Shown: positions 1-8,857 of the stretch, piece by piece
Position numbering within the stretch: position 1 is the stretch's first letter
Layout: each line of letters opens with the position of its first letter
Source of the DNA: Parazoarcus communis
GTDB taxonomy: Bacteria > Pseudomonadota > Gammaproteobacteria > Burkholderiales > Rhodocyclaceae
Reading direction: 5' to 3'
DNA length: 64,000 nt
Assembly: GCF_003111665.1 (NCBI RefSeq)
Contig: NZ_CP022188.1
Location: 2,108,001-2,172,000 of the forward strand
The notes under the pieces: model-generated
What the model was told of the DNA's origin: nothing
The model's database searches: none
What the model saw: the letters and a program-made list of their open reading frames with translations, nothing else
Made by a program: the position numbers and the translations under genes

Positions 1-401
1 CGGAACTGAAGGCAAAGCCGACCGATCGCGGCATGGTGCTGACCCTGGGCGACGTGTTGTTCGATACCGGCAAGGCCGAGCTCAAGCCGGGTGCGATGCG
101 CACCATCGATCAGCTTGCCGCCTTCATGAACAGGCATCCGGCACGCACGGTGCTGGTCGAGGGGCATACGGACAGCGTGGGTTCGGCGGCCTATAACCGC
201 AAGCTTTCCGAGCAGCGTGCAGATTCAGTCCGTTACGCCTTGTTGAACCGTGGCATTGCAAGCACGCGGATTGTGGTTCGTGGCCTGGGTCTCGATTACC
301 CGATTGCGAATAACGCCACTGCAGAAGGGCGTCAGACCAACCGCCGGGTTGAGGTCATCATCTCCGACGAGTCCGGTCGCATCTCGGAACGCGCTCGCTA
401 A
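1..401 (+). CDS. OmpA-family outer-membrane/peptidoglycan-binding protein, C-terminal part (partial)
   Basis: The frame is open to the left edge, so the N-terminus lies outside the window. The visible ~130 residues are a complete OmpA-like peptidoglycan-binding domain: the opening strand LGDVLFDTGKAELKPGA, then EGHTDSVGS, LSEQRADSV and NRRVEVII. In this family the Asp of the GHTD motif and the Arg of the LSxxRAxxV helix bind diaminopimelate; both are present. The protein probably anchors the outer membrane or a lipoprotein to the cell wall. Nothing can be said about its N-terminal domain. A strong terminator follows 20 bases after the stop, so this is the last gene of its unit. Confidence 0.85.
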   Translation, partial: ELKAKPTDRGMVLTLGDVLFDTGKAELKPGAMRTIDQLAAFMNRHPARTVLVEGHTDSVGSAAYNRKLSEQRADSVRYALLNRGIASTRIVVRGLGLDYPIANNATAEGRQTNRRVEVIISDESGRISERAR

Positions 402-420
402 CACCACGAGCCTTTCCTTC

Positions 421-458
421 AGCCCGACACATGCCTGATTAGGCTGTGTCGGGCTTTT
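421..458 (+). terminator. Rho-independent terminator after the OmpA-family gene
   Basis: Perfect 11-bp stem AGCCCGACACA (421-431) / TGTGTCGGGCT (445-455), with an inner GCCT/AGGC stem around GATT, followed by TTTT. It lies just past the stop codon of the upstream gene and before the phosphate transporter. Confidence 0.85.
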
Positions 459-567
459 CTGCGTTCAAGGGGCTAAGAGCGCCGCCCTTGCGCAATGCCG
501 CATGCTTTGTCCCCGGTATCCGCCTATCATCGCGGATTGTTGTCTCTTTGCCGCGGAGTGTGTGCCG

Positions 568-1602
568 GTGGACCTTGTCCTCGTTATTACCGTGTGCGCC
601 GTTGCGACCGTCCTGCTGTTCGACTACACGAATGGCTTTCATGATGCTGCAAACGTCGTCGCCACCGTCATTGCCTCGCGTGCGATGAGCCCGGCGCAGG
701 CCGTATCGGTGGTCGCAGTCTTCGAGTTTCTCGGACCCCTGCTCGGGGGGACGGCAGTGGCCAACACGATTGGCGGTTTCGTTGATCTTGCGGGCGTGCC
801 GGTCATGTTGTCTCTTGGGGTCTTGCTGGCCGGCTTGATCGGCGCCATTGGGTGGAACCTGCTGACCTGGTGGAAAGGCATCCCGTCTTCTTCGTCCCAT
901 GCGCTGGTTGGCGGGCTTGTCGGTGCGGTTGTGAGCTCGGCGGGTGTCGATCACGTGGTGTGGGGGTTTTCGGCGCTGGCTGAGGGCCATCTTTCGGGGG
1001 TGACCAAGGTCTTGCTGGCGCTGGTCCTGTCTCCACTGCTTGGTTTTTTTGTTGGCTACCTGATACACCGTTTTCTGTCCTTGCTGTTCCGCGCGGCACG
1101 ACCGACCCTCAACCGCCATCTGCGGCTGTCCCAGTATGTGACCACCGCCGGACTGGCGTTTGCGCACGGGGCGAACGATGCGCAGAAGAGCATGGGCATT
1201 CTCACGCTGGTACTCTTGCTCGGCGGTTTCATTCCGAGCTTCGACGTGCCGCTCTGGGTCATGCTCGTGTGCGCCATCGCGATGACGGCAGGCGTGCTGA
1301 CGGGCGGCTGGCGCATCGTGCGCACGCTCGGGTTCGCGGTGTACAAGGTGCGACCGCTGCATGCGCTCGATTCGCAACTCACCTCGGCCGCGGTCATCCT
1401 CTCCGCCTCGCTTGTGGGGGCGCCGGTATCGACAAGCCATGTCGTGGCCAGTTCGATCATGGGGATCGGCGCGTCCGAACGTCCGCGCAGCGTGCGCTGG
1501 GGCAAGGCGGGCGAGATCGTCGCGACCTGGGTGATCACGATTCCGGCCTCGGCGGCAGCCGGTGCCATGGTGCTGCTGCTGCTGCGCCCCTTGCTTTATT
1601 GA
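568..1602 (+). CDS. PiT-family inorganic phosphate transporter
   Basis: Low-affinity inner-membrane phosphate permease (PiT/Pho4 family), which moves phosphate, usually as a metal-phosphate complex, using the proton gradient. The 344-residue protein is almost entirely hydrophobic and carries the two family signatures: FDYTNGFHDAAN at residues 18-29 and AHGANDAQKSMG in the second half, which reflect the internal duplication. I chose the GTG at 568 because GGAG (555-558) sits 9 bases upstream and the protein then begins directly with a membrane segment; the ATG at 502 would add a poor 22-residue extension. The DUF47 gene follows after 9 bases, the usual pairing for this family. Which ion is co-transported cannot be read from sequence. 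Confidence 0.92.
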   Translation: MDLVLVITVCAVATVLLFDYTNGFHDAANVVATVIASRAMSPAQAVSVVAVFEFLGPLLGGTAVANTIGGFVDLAGVPVMLSLGVLLAGLIGAIGWNLLTWWKGIPSSSSHALVGGLVGAVVSSAGVDHVVWGFSALAEGHLSGVTKVLLALVLSPLLGFFVGYLIHRFLSLLFRAARPTLNRHLRLSQYVTTAGLAFAHGANDAQKSMGILTLVLLLGGFIPSFDVPLWVMLVCAIAMTAGVLTGGWRIVRTLGFAVYKVRPLHALDSQLTSAAVILSASLVGAPVSTSHVVASSIMGIGASERPRSVRWGKAGEIVATWVITIPASAAAGAMVLLLLRPLLY

Positions 1603-1611
1603 GGTCAGGAC

Positions 1612-2253
1612 ATGACAGAACCGACACGCTCCATCGTTTTTCGGGTGCTCGACCGCATCTTTCCAAAGGCGCCGGACTTTCATCGGCTGCTCACCGAACA
1701 GGCGCTGCAGGTGGTACATACCGTCACCCTGCTGGTGCAGTTCATGGAGCAGGCGACCCCCGCGGTCGCCAAACAGATCAAGGCCGATGAGCATGCTGCC
1801 GACCGCCTCAAGATTCACAATCTGCATACCCTGAACGAAGCGTTCTCCACGCCGTTCGACCGGGAGGACATTTACCGCGCGATCATGGATCTCGACGAGG
1901 TGGTGAATTACTGCAAGAGCACCGTCAACGAGATGGACGTGCTCGGCGTCGGGCCTGACCCTTACACGATGGAGATGGCGCGGGCCTTGCAGCAGGGGGT
2001 GAAGGCGCTGGCGACAGGCTTCTCAGTGCTGGCCAAACAGCCCGCACTGAGTGCGGAGTGCGCCGACGTCGGGCGCAAGGCTGAGCGCAAGGTTGAAAAG
2101 CTCTACCGCAAGGCGCTCGCGGAACTATTTCAGGGTGAGGACTACCTGAACATGTTCAAACGGCGTGAAATCTACCGCCACCTTTCGAACGCGGCGGACC
2201 GCATGGCGCATTGTTCGAACACGCTGCACGACATTGTCGTCAAGACTTGTTGA
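1612..2253 (+). CDS. DUF47 (PhoU-like) accessory protein of the phosphate transporter
   Basis: A 213-residue all-helical cytoplasmic protein of the DUF47/PhoU-like family (TIGR00153 type). Members are commonly encoded next to PiT permeases and are thought to modulate them or link them to phosphate signalling. The Glu/Asp-rich helix pattern that binds metal in PhoU-like proteins is visible (for example DLDEVVNYCKSTVNEMD). The start has a good ribosome site (AGGTCAGGA) and lies 9 bases after the permease stop, so the two genes form an operon. The exact biochemical role in this organism is inferred from family context only. Confidence 0.88.
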   Translation: MTEPTRSIVFRVLDRIFPKAPDFHRLLTEQALQVVHTVTLLVQFMEQATPAVAKQIKADEHAADRLKIHNLHTLNEAFSTPFDREDIYRAIMDLDEVVNYCKSTVNEMDVLGVGPDPYTMEMARALQQGVKALATGFSVLAKQPALSAECADVGRKAERKVEKLYRKALAELFQGEDYLNMFKRREIYRHLSNAADRMAHCSNTLHDIVVKTC

Positions 2254-2410
2254 GCTGCGTTCGAGGCCGGGCAGTGCCAGCCGTGACGGGGAGCACAAAC
2301 GCTGGAGCGGATTGCTTCATAATTGGCTGACGACACGATCAGGCCTTATGGCGAACTCGGGTGAGCGGCCGGGATGTCCCGAATGGCCTCCGAAGGGCCC
2401 CTGAATCATC

Positions 2411-3826
2411 ATGAACACCACTGCGCCACCCGAAGGTGATCCCATCAACGCATTACATCTAGCGACTTCGCTGGCGGGTGCATCCGACCTTGTCTTCCTC
2501 AAGGACAGGGAAGGGGTGTTCCTTGCCTGCAATGCCCGCGTCGCATCGGTTTTCGGGCTCCCTGAAGCAGAGGTGCTCGGCAAGTGCGATTACGACCTGC
2601 TTCGTCCTGAACTCGCCGAGTCCATCCGTGCCGAGGATCGCGCCGTGATTCAGAGCGGTGAGCCTGCGCGGCACCGTGACTGGATCGACTTCGCTGACGG
2701 ACATCGCGAACTGCTGGAAACGGTCAAGACGCCGATGTTCAGTGCCGATGGGGAACTGCTCGGTGTGCTGGGCGTTGCACGTGACGTGACCGCGCTGCAT
2801 CAGGCTCAGGAGCGGCTCGCCGAGCGTGAGGAGGTCTATGGTGCCATCGTCAATCAGGCTTTGGATTCGATCCTGCTGTTCGATGCCGATAGCGGTGCCG
2901 TGCTCGAGTTCAACGAAGCCGCACATCGTAATTTCGGCTATGGCCGCGAGGTGTTCGACAAGCTCAATCTGAGCGATTTTGGGGCGGCTCTCGATCAGGC
3001 ACGGCTTGTGAGACATATCCGGCAGGTCATCGCTCAGGGGGAGAGCGTGTTCACCACGCAGTACCGGAATCGCAGCGGTGAGCTGCGCGATGTACGGGTG
3101 AGTGCGCGCGCCTTGGCGCTGCGCGGGCGCCGCTGCGTGTCCACGGTGTGGAGCGACATTACCGCGAGCGCGCGGTCACAGCGCATGCTCGAACTTGCAA
3201 ACAGCACGCTGGAGCGCGTTGCGCGCGGGGAAGCGCTGAGTGACACATTGCTGTACGTGACGACACTGCTCGAGGAGCAAAACCCGGACATGCTGTGCTC
3301 CATCCTGCTCATGGACGAGGACGGGATGCATCTGCAGACAGGGGCTGGTCCGAGCTTGCCCGACGCTTATTGCGAGGTCATCAATGGCGCGCGCATCGGT
3401 CCTGCGGCAGGCTCTTGCGGTACGGCCGCCTTCACCGCGAAATCCGTATTTGTCAGCGACATCGAGCACAGTCCGCTGTGGGTGGACTACGCAGAAATTG
3501 CGCTTGCTCACGGTCTGCGTGCGTGCTGGTCGGTGCCGCTGCTTGCCACCGATGGTCGCGTGCTGGGCACTTTTGCGGCCTATTACCGCACGCCGCGCGA
3601 GGCGGCCGAGCACGAACGCCAGCAGTTCGACAGCATCAGCCAGCTGCTTTCGATTGCGCTGGAGCGCCACCGCGAATCGTCGAGGCTTGCTGCGAGTGTC
3701 GAGGAGATGCGGCGTTGGTATGCGGTCACACTGGGGCGGGAGTCACGAGTGCTCGAATTGAAGGACGAGGTCAACGCCCTGCTGCGTCGCCTTGGGGAGC
3801 CGCCACGATACGGGAGTGAGCCATAG
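2411..3826 (+). CDS. PAS-PAS-GAF sensory protein without an output domain
   Basis: A soluble 471-residue protein with no membrane segment. PAS 1 covers about residues 15-130 (FLKDREGVFLACNARVASVFG), PAS 2 about 140-260 (ILLFDADSGAVLEFNEAAHRNFGYG) and a GAF domain about 275-430 (SCGTAAFTAKSVFVSDIE). The C-terminal helix (WYAVTLGRESRVLELKDEVN, then LLRRLGEPPRY) is of the kind that normally links a sensor domain to the next domain, yet no kinase, GGDEF or EAL follows. Its stop codon overlaps the GTG start of the PAS-GGDEF-EAL gene by one base. It may pass its signal to that protein by direct contact; this is an inference. Ligands are unknown. Confidence 0.85.
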   Translation: MNTTAPPEGDPINALHLATSLAGASDLVFLKDREGVFLACNARVASVFGLPEAEVLGKCDYDLLRPELAESIRAEDRAVIQSGEPARHRDWIDFADGHRELLETVKTPMFSADGELLGVLGVARDVTALHQAQERLAEREEVYGAIVNQALDSILLFDADSGAVLEFNEAAHRNFGYGREVFDKLNLSDFGAALDQARLVRHIRQVIAQGESVFTTQYRNRSGELRDVRVSARALALRGRRCVSTVWSDITASARSQRMLELANSTLERVARGEALSDTLLYVTTLLEEQNPDMLCSILLMDEDGMHLQTGAGPSLPDAYCEVINGARIGPAAGSCGTAAFTAKSVFVSDIEHSPLWVDYAEIALAHGLRACWSVPLLATDGRVLGTFAAYYRTPREAAEHERQQFDSISQLLSIALERHRESSRLAASVEEMRRWYAVTLGRESRVLELKDEVNALLRRLGEPPRYGSEP

Positions 3827-6387
3827 TGAAGCATGTCGATTTGGACTCACTGTTTCGTTCGGTTGTAGCGCAGTCGCTGGTTGCGATCTACGTGATCCAG
3901 GATGGGCGCTTTCGCTATGTCAATCAGGCCTTTGCCGCGATGTTCGGTTACGACTCGCCCACAGATGTGATGGATGGTGCAGAGATGAGCGCACTGGTCT
4001 CCGAGCGCGATCGCGGACTGGTACTCAGCAAGGTTGCGCAGCGCTTGTCCGGTGAGGTTCAGACATCGCACTACACGTTTGCCGGACTACGTCGCGATGG
4101 CGTCGAGGTTCAGGTGGAGGTGCATGGTAGCCGGGCGGAGTTCGAAGGCGCTCCGGCGGTGGCAGGCGTATGCCTGGACGTGACCCAGCGCCTCGAAGCC
4201 GAGCTTGCTGCGCGTCAGGCAAAAGGTGAAATGGCGCAGATGCTGCTGGATGCGGATCAGGCGCGTAAGGTGTTGCTGAGCGTGCTGGAGGATCAGCGGC
4301 GGGCAGATGACAGAATTCTGGAGCTCAACACGAACCTGGAGCAGCAACTGCACTACCAGCAGGCGCTGATCGACAATTTTCCGTTCCTGGTCTGGCTCAA
4401 GGATCGTGATGGTCGTTTTCTGGCAGTCAATCGCCAGATTGCCGAAGCATGTGGTGAGCCGGATCCGAAGGCGGTCAAGGGCAAGACTGATGCAGATCTG
4501 TGGCCGACAGAACTCGCCCGGCAGTATGTCGATGCTGACCGCGTAGTAATGGAGAGTGGCAAGTGCCTGTCGGTCGAGGAGCAGATTACGAGCCGAGGAG
4601 AACGGCGCTGGATTGAAACCTACAAGGCGCCGGTGCGCGACCGCAACGGCGGGTTGCTTGGTACGGTGGGTTTTGCGCGCGATATCTCGGATCGTCGCCG
4701 CGCCGACGAAGAACTTCGCCTGGCTGACCGCGTATTCAACAGCACGGTCGAGGGCGTTCTGGTGACGGACGCAAAGGGCTGCATCCTGACCGTGAACCCC
4801 GCTTTCGAAACGATTACCGGCTATCGCAAGGATGAGGTCCTCGGCGGCAATCCGCGCATTCTCAAGTCCGGCAGGCACCATGCGGAGTTCTATCGCGACA
4901 TCTGGCGCAGCGTGAATGCCACCGGTCAGTGGCGTGGCGAATTGTGGAACCGGCGCAAGAGCGGCGAAATCTACCCGCAGTGGCTGACCATCAGCGTGGT
5001 GCGCGACAGCGACGAACTGATTACGCACTATGTGGCGGTGTTTAGCGACATCTCCACGCTCAAGGTGGCGCAGGAGAAGATCGACTTTCTCGCTTACCAC
5101 GATTCGCTTACCCGCTTGCCCAACCGCATTCTGTTGCGTGACCGGCTCGAGCATGCATTGATGCGGGCGCGGCGCGACGATGGCGGGCTCGCCCTGCTGT
5201 TCTTCGATCTCGATCGTTTCAAGAGCGTGAACGACACGCTGGGGCATACGGTCGGCGATGAGTTGCTGATTGATGTCGGGAGTCGTATCAGCCGCCTGAT
5301 CCGGTCCAGTGACACGCTTGCGCGTCTGGGGGGGGACGAGTTCGTACTGTTGATGGAAGACGAGACAGACGTGCGGCAGGTGACAACCGTCGCGCGCAAG
5401 ATGCTCGACATCTTCTCCTCACCGCGCACGGTCGGCGGGCATGCGCTGACCGTGACCGCAAGCATCGGCATCGCACGCTACCCTGACGATGGGGAAGATG
5501 CCGACACGCTGTTGAAGCATGCCGACCTGGCGATGTACGAGGCCAAGTCGCAGGGCCGCAACACTTACCAGTTCTTCTCGCAGGATCTGACCAGCGGGGC
5601 GCTTGAGCGCCTGGTCATGGAGAACGCCTTGCGCGGGGCGGTGGTGCGCAAGGAACTGGTTCTGCACTACCAGCCACAGATCGATTTTACCGGTGGCGGC
5701 CTGGCCGGGGTCGAAGCGCTGGTGCGGTGGCAGCACCCCGAGCTGGGGCTGGTCTCGCCGGGCAGGTTCATCCCGCTTGCCGAGGAAATGGGCATCATCG
5801 GCGAGATCGGCGAGTGGGTCCTGAACGAGGCTTGCCGGCAGATGGTGGCCTGGGACACAGAGGGATTTGAAGTTCCGCTGATCGCGGTCAATCTGTCGGC
5901 GCGTCAGATCGATCGTGATCAGATCGTACAGATTACCGACAGCGCCCTGCGGCGCAGCGGTCTTGCTGCCGACCGTCTTGAGCTCGAGGTCACCGAGTCG
6001 ATGATCATGCGCGAGCCCGAGCGGGCGCTGGGTGTTCTTGAGGGGCTTCGTGCGCTGGGCGTCGCGCTGGCGATTGACGACTTTGGAACCGGCTATTCAA
6101 GCCTGGCTTATCTCAGGCGACTACCGCTCAACCGGTTGAAGGTCGATCAGTCGTTCGTGAACGATATCGGTCGCGATGCCAACGGTGAGGCGATCATTCG
6201 CGCGGTGATTGCACTGGCGCGCAACCTCGGTCTCCGTACGGTTGCCGAAGGGGTCGAAACTCAAAGCCAGAGCGAATTTCTGCGAACCGAGGGCTGCGAC
6301 ATCGGGCAAGGCTATCTGTATGACAGGCCCTTGCCCGCCCCCAGCCTGCGCGCAGGCTGGGGGCAGGGCAGGAAGGTGGCGGACTAA
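3826..6387 (+). CDS. PAS-PAS-PAS-GGDEF-EAL cyclic-di-GMP enzyme
   Basis: An 853-residue cytoplasmic protein: PAS 1 ~10-125, PAS 2 ~183-290, PAS 3 ~300-415, GGDEF ~420-590, EAL ~605-845. The GGDEF motif (502-506) is intact and preceded by an RSSD inhibitory site five residues upstream, so cyclase activity and product inhibition are both plausible. The EAL motif (630-632, VEALVRWQHP) and the DDFGTGYSSL loop are intact, so phosphodiesterase activity is also plausible. Net direction cannot be read from sequence. Start is GTG at 3826 with GGGAG upstream; it overlaps the stop of the PAS-PAS-GAF gene, implying translational coupling. The end of the reading frame contains a long perfect inverted repeat. 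Confidence 0.92.
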   Translation: MKHVDLDSLFRSVVAQSLVAIYVIQDGRFRYVNQAFAAMFGYDSPTDVMDGAEMSALVSERDRGLVLSKVAQRLSGEVQTSHYTFAGLRRDGVEVQVEVHGSRAEFEGAPAVAGVCLDVTQRLEAELAARQAKGEMAQMLLDADQARKVLLSVLEDQRRADDRILELNTNLEQQLHYQQALIDNFPFLVWLKDRDGRFLAVNRQIAEACGEPDPKAVKGKTDADLWPTELARQYVDADRVVMESGKCLSVEEQITSRGERRWIETYKAPVRDRNGGLLGTVGFARDISDRRRADEELRLADRVFNSTVEGVLVTDAKGCILTVNPAFETITGYRKDEVLGGNPRILKSGRHHAEFYRDIWRSVNATGQWRGELWNRRKSGEIYPQWLTISVVRDSDELITHYVAVFSDISTLKVAQEKIDFLAYHDSLTRLPNRILLRDRLEHALMRARRDDGGLALLFFDLDRFKSVNDTLGHTVGDELLIDVGSRISRLIRSSDTLARLGGDEFVLLMEDETDVRQVTTVARKMLDIFSSPRTVGGHALTVTASIGIARYPDDGEDADTLLKHADLAMYEAKSQGRNTYQFFSQDLTSGALERLVMENALRGAVVRKELVLHYQPQIDFTGGGLAGVEALVRWQHPELGLVSPGRFIPLAEEMGIIGEIGEWVLNEACRQMVAWDTEGFEVPLIAVNLSARQIDRDQIVQITDSALRRSGLAADRLELEVTESMIMREPERALGVLEGLRALGVALAIDDFGTGYSSLAYLRRLPLNRLKVDQSFVNDIGRDANGEAIIRAVIALARNLGLRTVAEGVETQSQSEFLRTEGCDIGQGYLYDRPLPAPSLRAGWGQGRKVAD
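6332..6370. repeat. Perfect 14-bp inverted repeat at the 3' end of the EAL gene
   Basis: GCCCCCAGCCTGCG (6337-6350) is followed at once by its exact reverse complement (6351-6364). The outer TGCCC (6332-6336) and GGGCA (6366-6370) extend the stem after a one-base bulge. It lies inside the last codons of the GGDEF-EAL gene, 15 bases before its stop, between two convergent genes. There is no T tract. It may act as a stabilising or bidirectional hairpin. Confidence 0.6.
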
Positions 6388-6406
6388 GGGAGTCCGGCCC
6401 CGGCGA

Positions 6407-8032
6407 TTACTCGACGCCCTGGCTGGACAGATACTCTTCGTAGGTGCCGCGATAGTCGATGATGGTGCCGTCGAGCTTGACCTCGATGATGCGGGTTGCC
6501 AGCGAGGACACGAACTCGCGGTCGTGCGAGATGAACACCAGGGTGCCGGGGAACTTGTCCAGGCCGGTGTTGAGCGACTCGATCGATTCCATGTCGAGGT
6601 GGTTGGTCGGTTCGTCCATCAGCAGCACGTTGGGACGCGACAGCATCAGCTTTCCGAACAGCATCCGCCCCTGCTCGCCACCGGAGATCACCTTGACCGA
6701 TTTCTTGACTTCGTCACCGGAGAACAGCAGGCGGCCGAGGGTGCCGCGGATCAGGGTCTCGACATCGCCGCCGACAGCGTCTGCGGTGATGCGGGCGTAG
6801 TCGGCAATCCAGTCGGTCAGGCTGCTGTCCTTGGCAAAGTCGGACGAGTGATCCTGGGCGTAGTAACCGGGCTTGGCCTTCTCAGCCCATTTCACCGCAC
6901 CCTTCTGCGGAGTGAGTTCACCGATCAGCAGCTTCATCAGCGTGGTCTTGCCGACGCCGTTCTCGCCGATGATGCCGACCTTGTCACCGGCATCGATCGC
7001 CAGCGAGAAGCGGTTGATCAGCGGCTTGTCCATGCCATCGTAGGCGAAGCTGATGTTGTCGACCTCGCAGGCGAGGCGGTGCAGCTTGTCCTTCTCGTCG
7101 TAGTCGAAGCGGATCCACGGGTACTGGCGCGACGAGGGCTTGACGTCTTCGGGCTTGAGCTTGTCGATCAGCTTCAGGCGGCTGGTGGCCTGCTTGGCCT
7201 TGGACTTGTTGGCCGAGAAGCGGCGCACGAACTGCTGCAGTTCGGAGATCTTGTCCTTGGCGCGCGAGTTGGCCGAGGACTGACGCTCGCGGGCGATCGT
7301 CGCCGCTTCCATGTAGTCGTCGTAGTTGCCGGCGTACACGGTGATGGTGCCGTAGTCCAGGTCGGCCATGTGGGTACAGACCTGGTTCAGGAAGTGGCGG
7401 TCGTGGGAGATGATCACCATCGTGCAGTCACGATTGTTGAGCACGTCTTCGAGCCAGCGGATGGTGTTGATGTCGAGGTTGTTGGTCGGTTCGTCGAGCA
7501 GCAGGATCTCGGGGTTGGCGAACAGGGCCTGGCACAGCAGCACGCGCAGCTTCCAGCCCGGCGCGACGTTCTTCATCGGGCCGTTGTGCAGTTCGGTGCC
7601 GATGCCGACGCCAAGCAGGAGTTCGCCCGCGCGCGCTTCGGCAGTGTAGCCGTCGTACTCGCCGAACTTGCCTTCGAGCTCGGCGGCGCGCATGTAGTCG
7701 TCTTCGGTGGCCTCGGGGTTGGCGTAGATCGCATCCTTCTCGGCCATGCACGCCCACATCTGCTCGTGCCCCATCAGCACCACGTCGAGTACGCGCAGGT
7801 CTTCATAACCGAACTGGTCCTGGCGCAGATAGGCCATGCGCTCGTGCGGATCCTTCGACACGTTGCCGGCAGAAGGCTCGAGTGCGTTGCACAGGATCTT
7901 CATGAAAGTCGACTTGCCCGCGCCGTTGGCGCCGATCAGGCCGTAACGGTTGCCGTCGCCGAACTTGACGGAGACGTTCTCGAACAGGGGCTTGGCCCCG
8001 AACTGCATGGTGATATTGGCGGCGACGAGCAC
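6407..8032 (-). CDS. ybiT: ABC-F family ATPase, YbiT type
   Basis: A ribosome-associated ABC-F protein of 541 residues: two ATP-binding cassettes on one chain and no membrane domain. Walker A motifs are GANGAGKST and GENGVGKTT; Walker B regions are [11 protein letters not shown] and [11 protein letters not shown]. The second signature is normal (SGGEQGRML) while the first reads [11 protein letters not shown], a degeneracy typical of YbiT. The charged linker between the cassettes ([16 protein letters not shown]) fits the P-site tRNA-interaction motif of the family. YbiT homologues are thought to act on stalled or non-optimal ribosomes. Start is GTG at 8032 with AGGA seven bases upstream; the opening residues [12 protein letters not shown] match the family. 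Confidence 0.93.
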   Translation of the reverse strand: MLVAANITMQFGAKPLFENVSVKFGDGNRYGLIGANGAGKSTFMKILCNALEPSAGNVSKDPHERMAYLRQDQFGYEDLRVLDVVLMGHEQMWACMAEKDAIYANPEATEDDYMRAAELEGKFGEYDGYTAEARAGELLLGVGIGTELHNGPMKNVAPGWKLRVLLCQALFANPEILLLDEPTNNLDINTIRWLEDVLNNRDCTMVIISHDRHFLNQVCTHMADLDYGTITVYAGNYDDYMEAATIARERQSSANSRAKDKISELQQFVRRFSANKSKAKQATSRLKLIDKLKPEDVKPSSRQYPWIRFDYDEKDKLHRLACEVDNISFAYDGMDKPLINRFSLAIDAGDKVGIIGENGVGKTTLMKLLIGELTPQKGAVKWAEKAKPGYYAQDHSSDFAKDSSLTDWIADYARITADAVGGDVETLIRGTLGRLLFSGDEVKKSVKVISGGEQGRMLFGKLMLSRPNVLLMDEPTNHLDMESIESLNTGLDKFPGTLVFISHDREFVSSLATRIIEVKLDGTIIDYRGTYEEYLSSQGVE

Positions 8033-8053
8033 GGTAAATCCTGTTTTTCAGAT

Positions 8054-8083
8054 AAAACAAAGCCTTGCATTATAGCGCAAGGC
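8054..8083 (-). terminator. Rho-independent terminator of the GNAT gene
   Basis: On the minus strand GCCTTGC / GCAAGGC form a 7-bp stem around an AT-rich loop and are followed by TTTGTTTT. It separates the acetyltransferase gene from ybiT. The loop also contains a TATAAT on the minus strand, so the element may additionally hold the -10 box of a ybiT promoter, though no convincing -35 box is seen. Confidence 0.7.
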
Positions 8084-8114
8084 AGGTTGCACTGCAGCGA
8101 AGGATCGGGGCGGA

Positions 8115-8651
8115 CTAAGGCGATGAGGTATCAGGGTCGAGCCACTTCTGCAGAAGCTGGGCATGCCCGGCCGCAGGGTCGAGGACGTAGGGGCGAAAGC
8201 CTGCGCGCTCGTAGGTGGCAAGCGCCGTGTGATTGTTCGACAGCACTTCCAGCGTGAGCTTGCAGCAGCCGCGATTGCGGGCCGCCTTCTCCGCCGCGCC
8301 GAGCAGGGCCTGGCCCACACCGCGGCGGCGAAAGTCCGCATGCACGACCAGGTCGTGCACGTTCAGCAGCGGTGCTGCGGTGAAGGTCGAGAAGCCCTCG
8401 AAACAGTTGATCAGGCCGCAGGGCGTGTTGCCGCTGAAGGCAACAAAAGCGACGAAGTCGTTGCGCTGCAGCAGGCGTTCGGCGAGCGTGGTGCGAACCG
8501 ATTCAGCCAGCGGCTTGCCGCCGCCCATCGGGTCCCGCGCATAGTGATCGAGCAGGTCGATGAAGGCGTGGGCATGGGGGGCGTGTGCGAGGTCCAGTTC
8601 GGTAATATGGAGTGCAGTCGCAGCGCTTGTGTTTTGAGTGCGGGGCATCAT
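8115..8651 (-). CDS. GNAT family N-acetyltransferase
   Basis: A 178-residue protein with the GNAT fold, transferring an acetyl group from acetyl-CoA to an amine. The acetyl-CoA pyrophosphate loop is seen as FRRRGVGQALLGAAE, followed by LTLEVLSNNHTALATYERAGF, the usual end of the domain. The substrate cannot be predicted. The start is uncertain: two consecutive ATG codons (8651, 8648) follow the non-conserved upstream region, without a clear ribosome site. The frame stays open for another 67 codons upstream but these residues look non-coding. The gene is transcribed divergently from the DUF3592 gene and ends in a clear terminator. Confidence 0.85.
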   Translation of the reverse strand: MMPRTQNTSAATALHITELDLAHAPHAHAFIDLLDHYARDPMGGGKPLAESVRTTLAERLLQRNDFVAFVAFSGNTPCGLINCFEGFSTFTAAPLLNVHDLVVHADFRRRGVGQALLGAAEKAARNRGCCKLTLEVLSNNHTALATYERAGFRPYVLDPAAGHAQLLQKWLDPDTSSP

Positions 8652-8857
8652 TGGGTATGTGTTTTTCGTCAGGGCGCCGGCCCCGGATGTGAGCGCTGGT
8701 GCAGGTGGGTCGTGCAGCTCGCGACCGATGGACCAGGGGCGGGCGCTGCGTCGGGAAATTCTCGCTCTCTGGCTGCAGCTTGTCGAGCATTGTGTCCGTA
8801 TTGCATGCTTGCGAGGCTCATATGCCATTTTCAGTATCGTGCGTTGGGCCATAGAAT

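Noticed and set aside
439..1827. Long minus-strand reading frame (462 codons) opposite the phosphate transporter
   Set aside because: It is Arg/His/Gln-rich, has no domain or ribosome site, and mirrors the codon pattern of the PiT and DUF47 genes; typical antisense shadow in GC-rich DNA.
4087..5247. Minus-strand frame of 386 codons inside the GGDEF-EAL gene
   Set aside because: Antisense to conserved PAS and GGDEF domains; no motif or start signal.
6209..8257. Plus-strand frame of 682 codons opposite ybiT
   Set aside because: Val/Gly/Asp/Gln-rich low-information protein, no recognised motif, fully antisense to a clear ABC-F gene.
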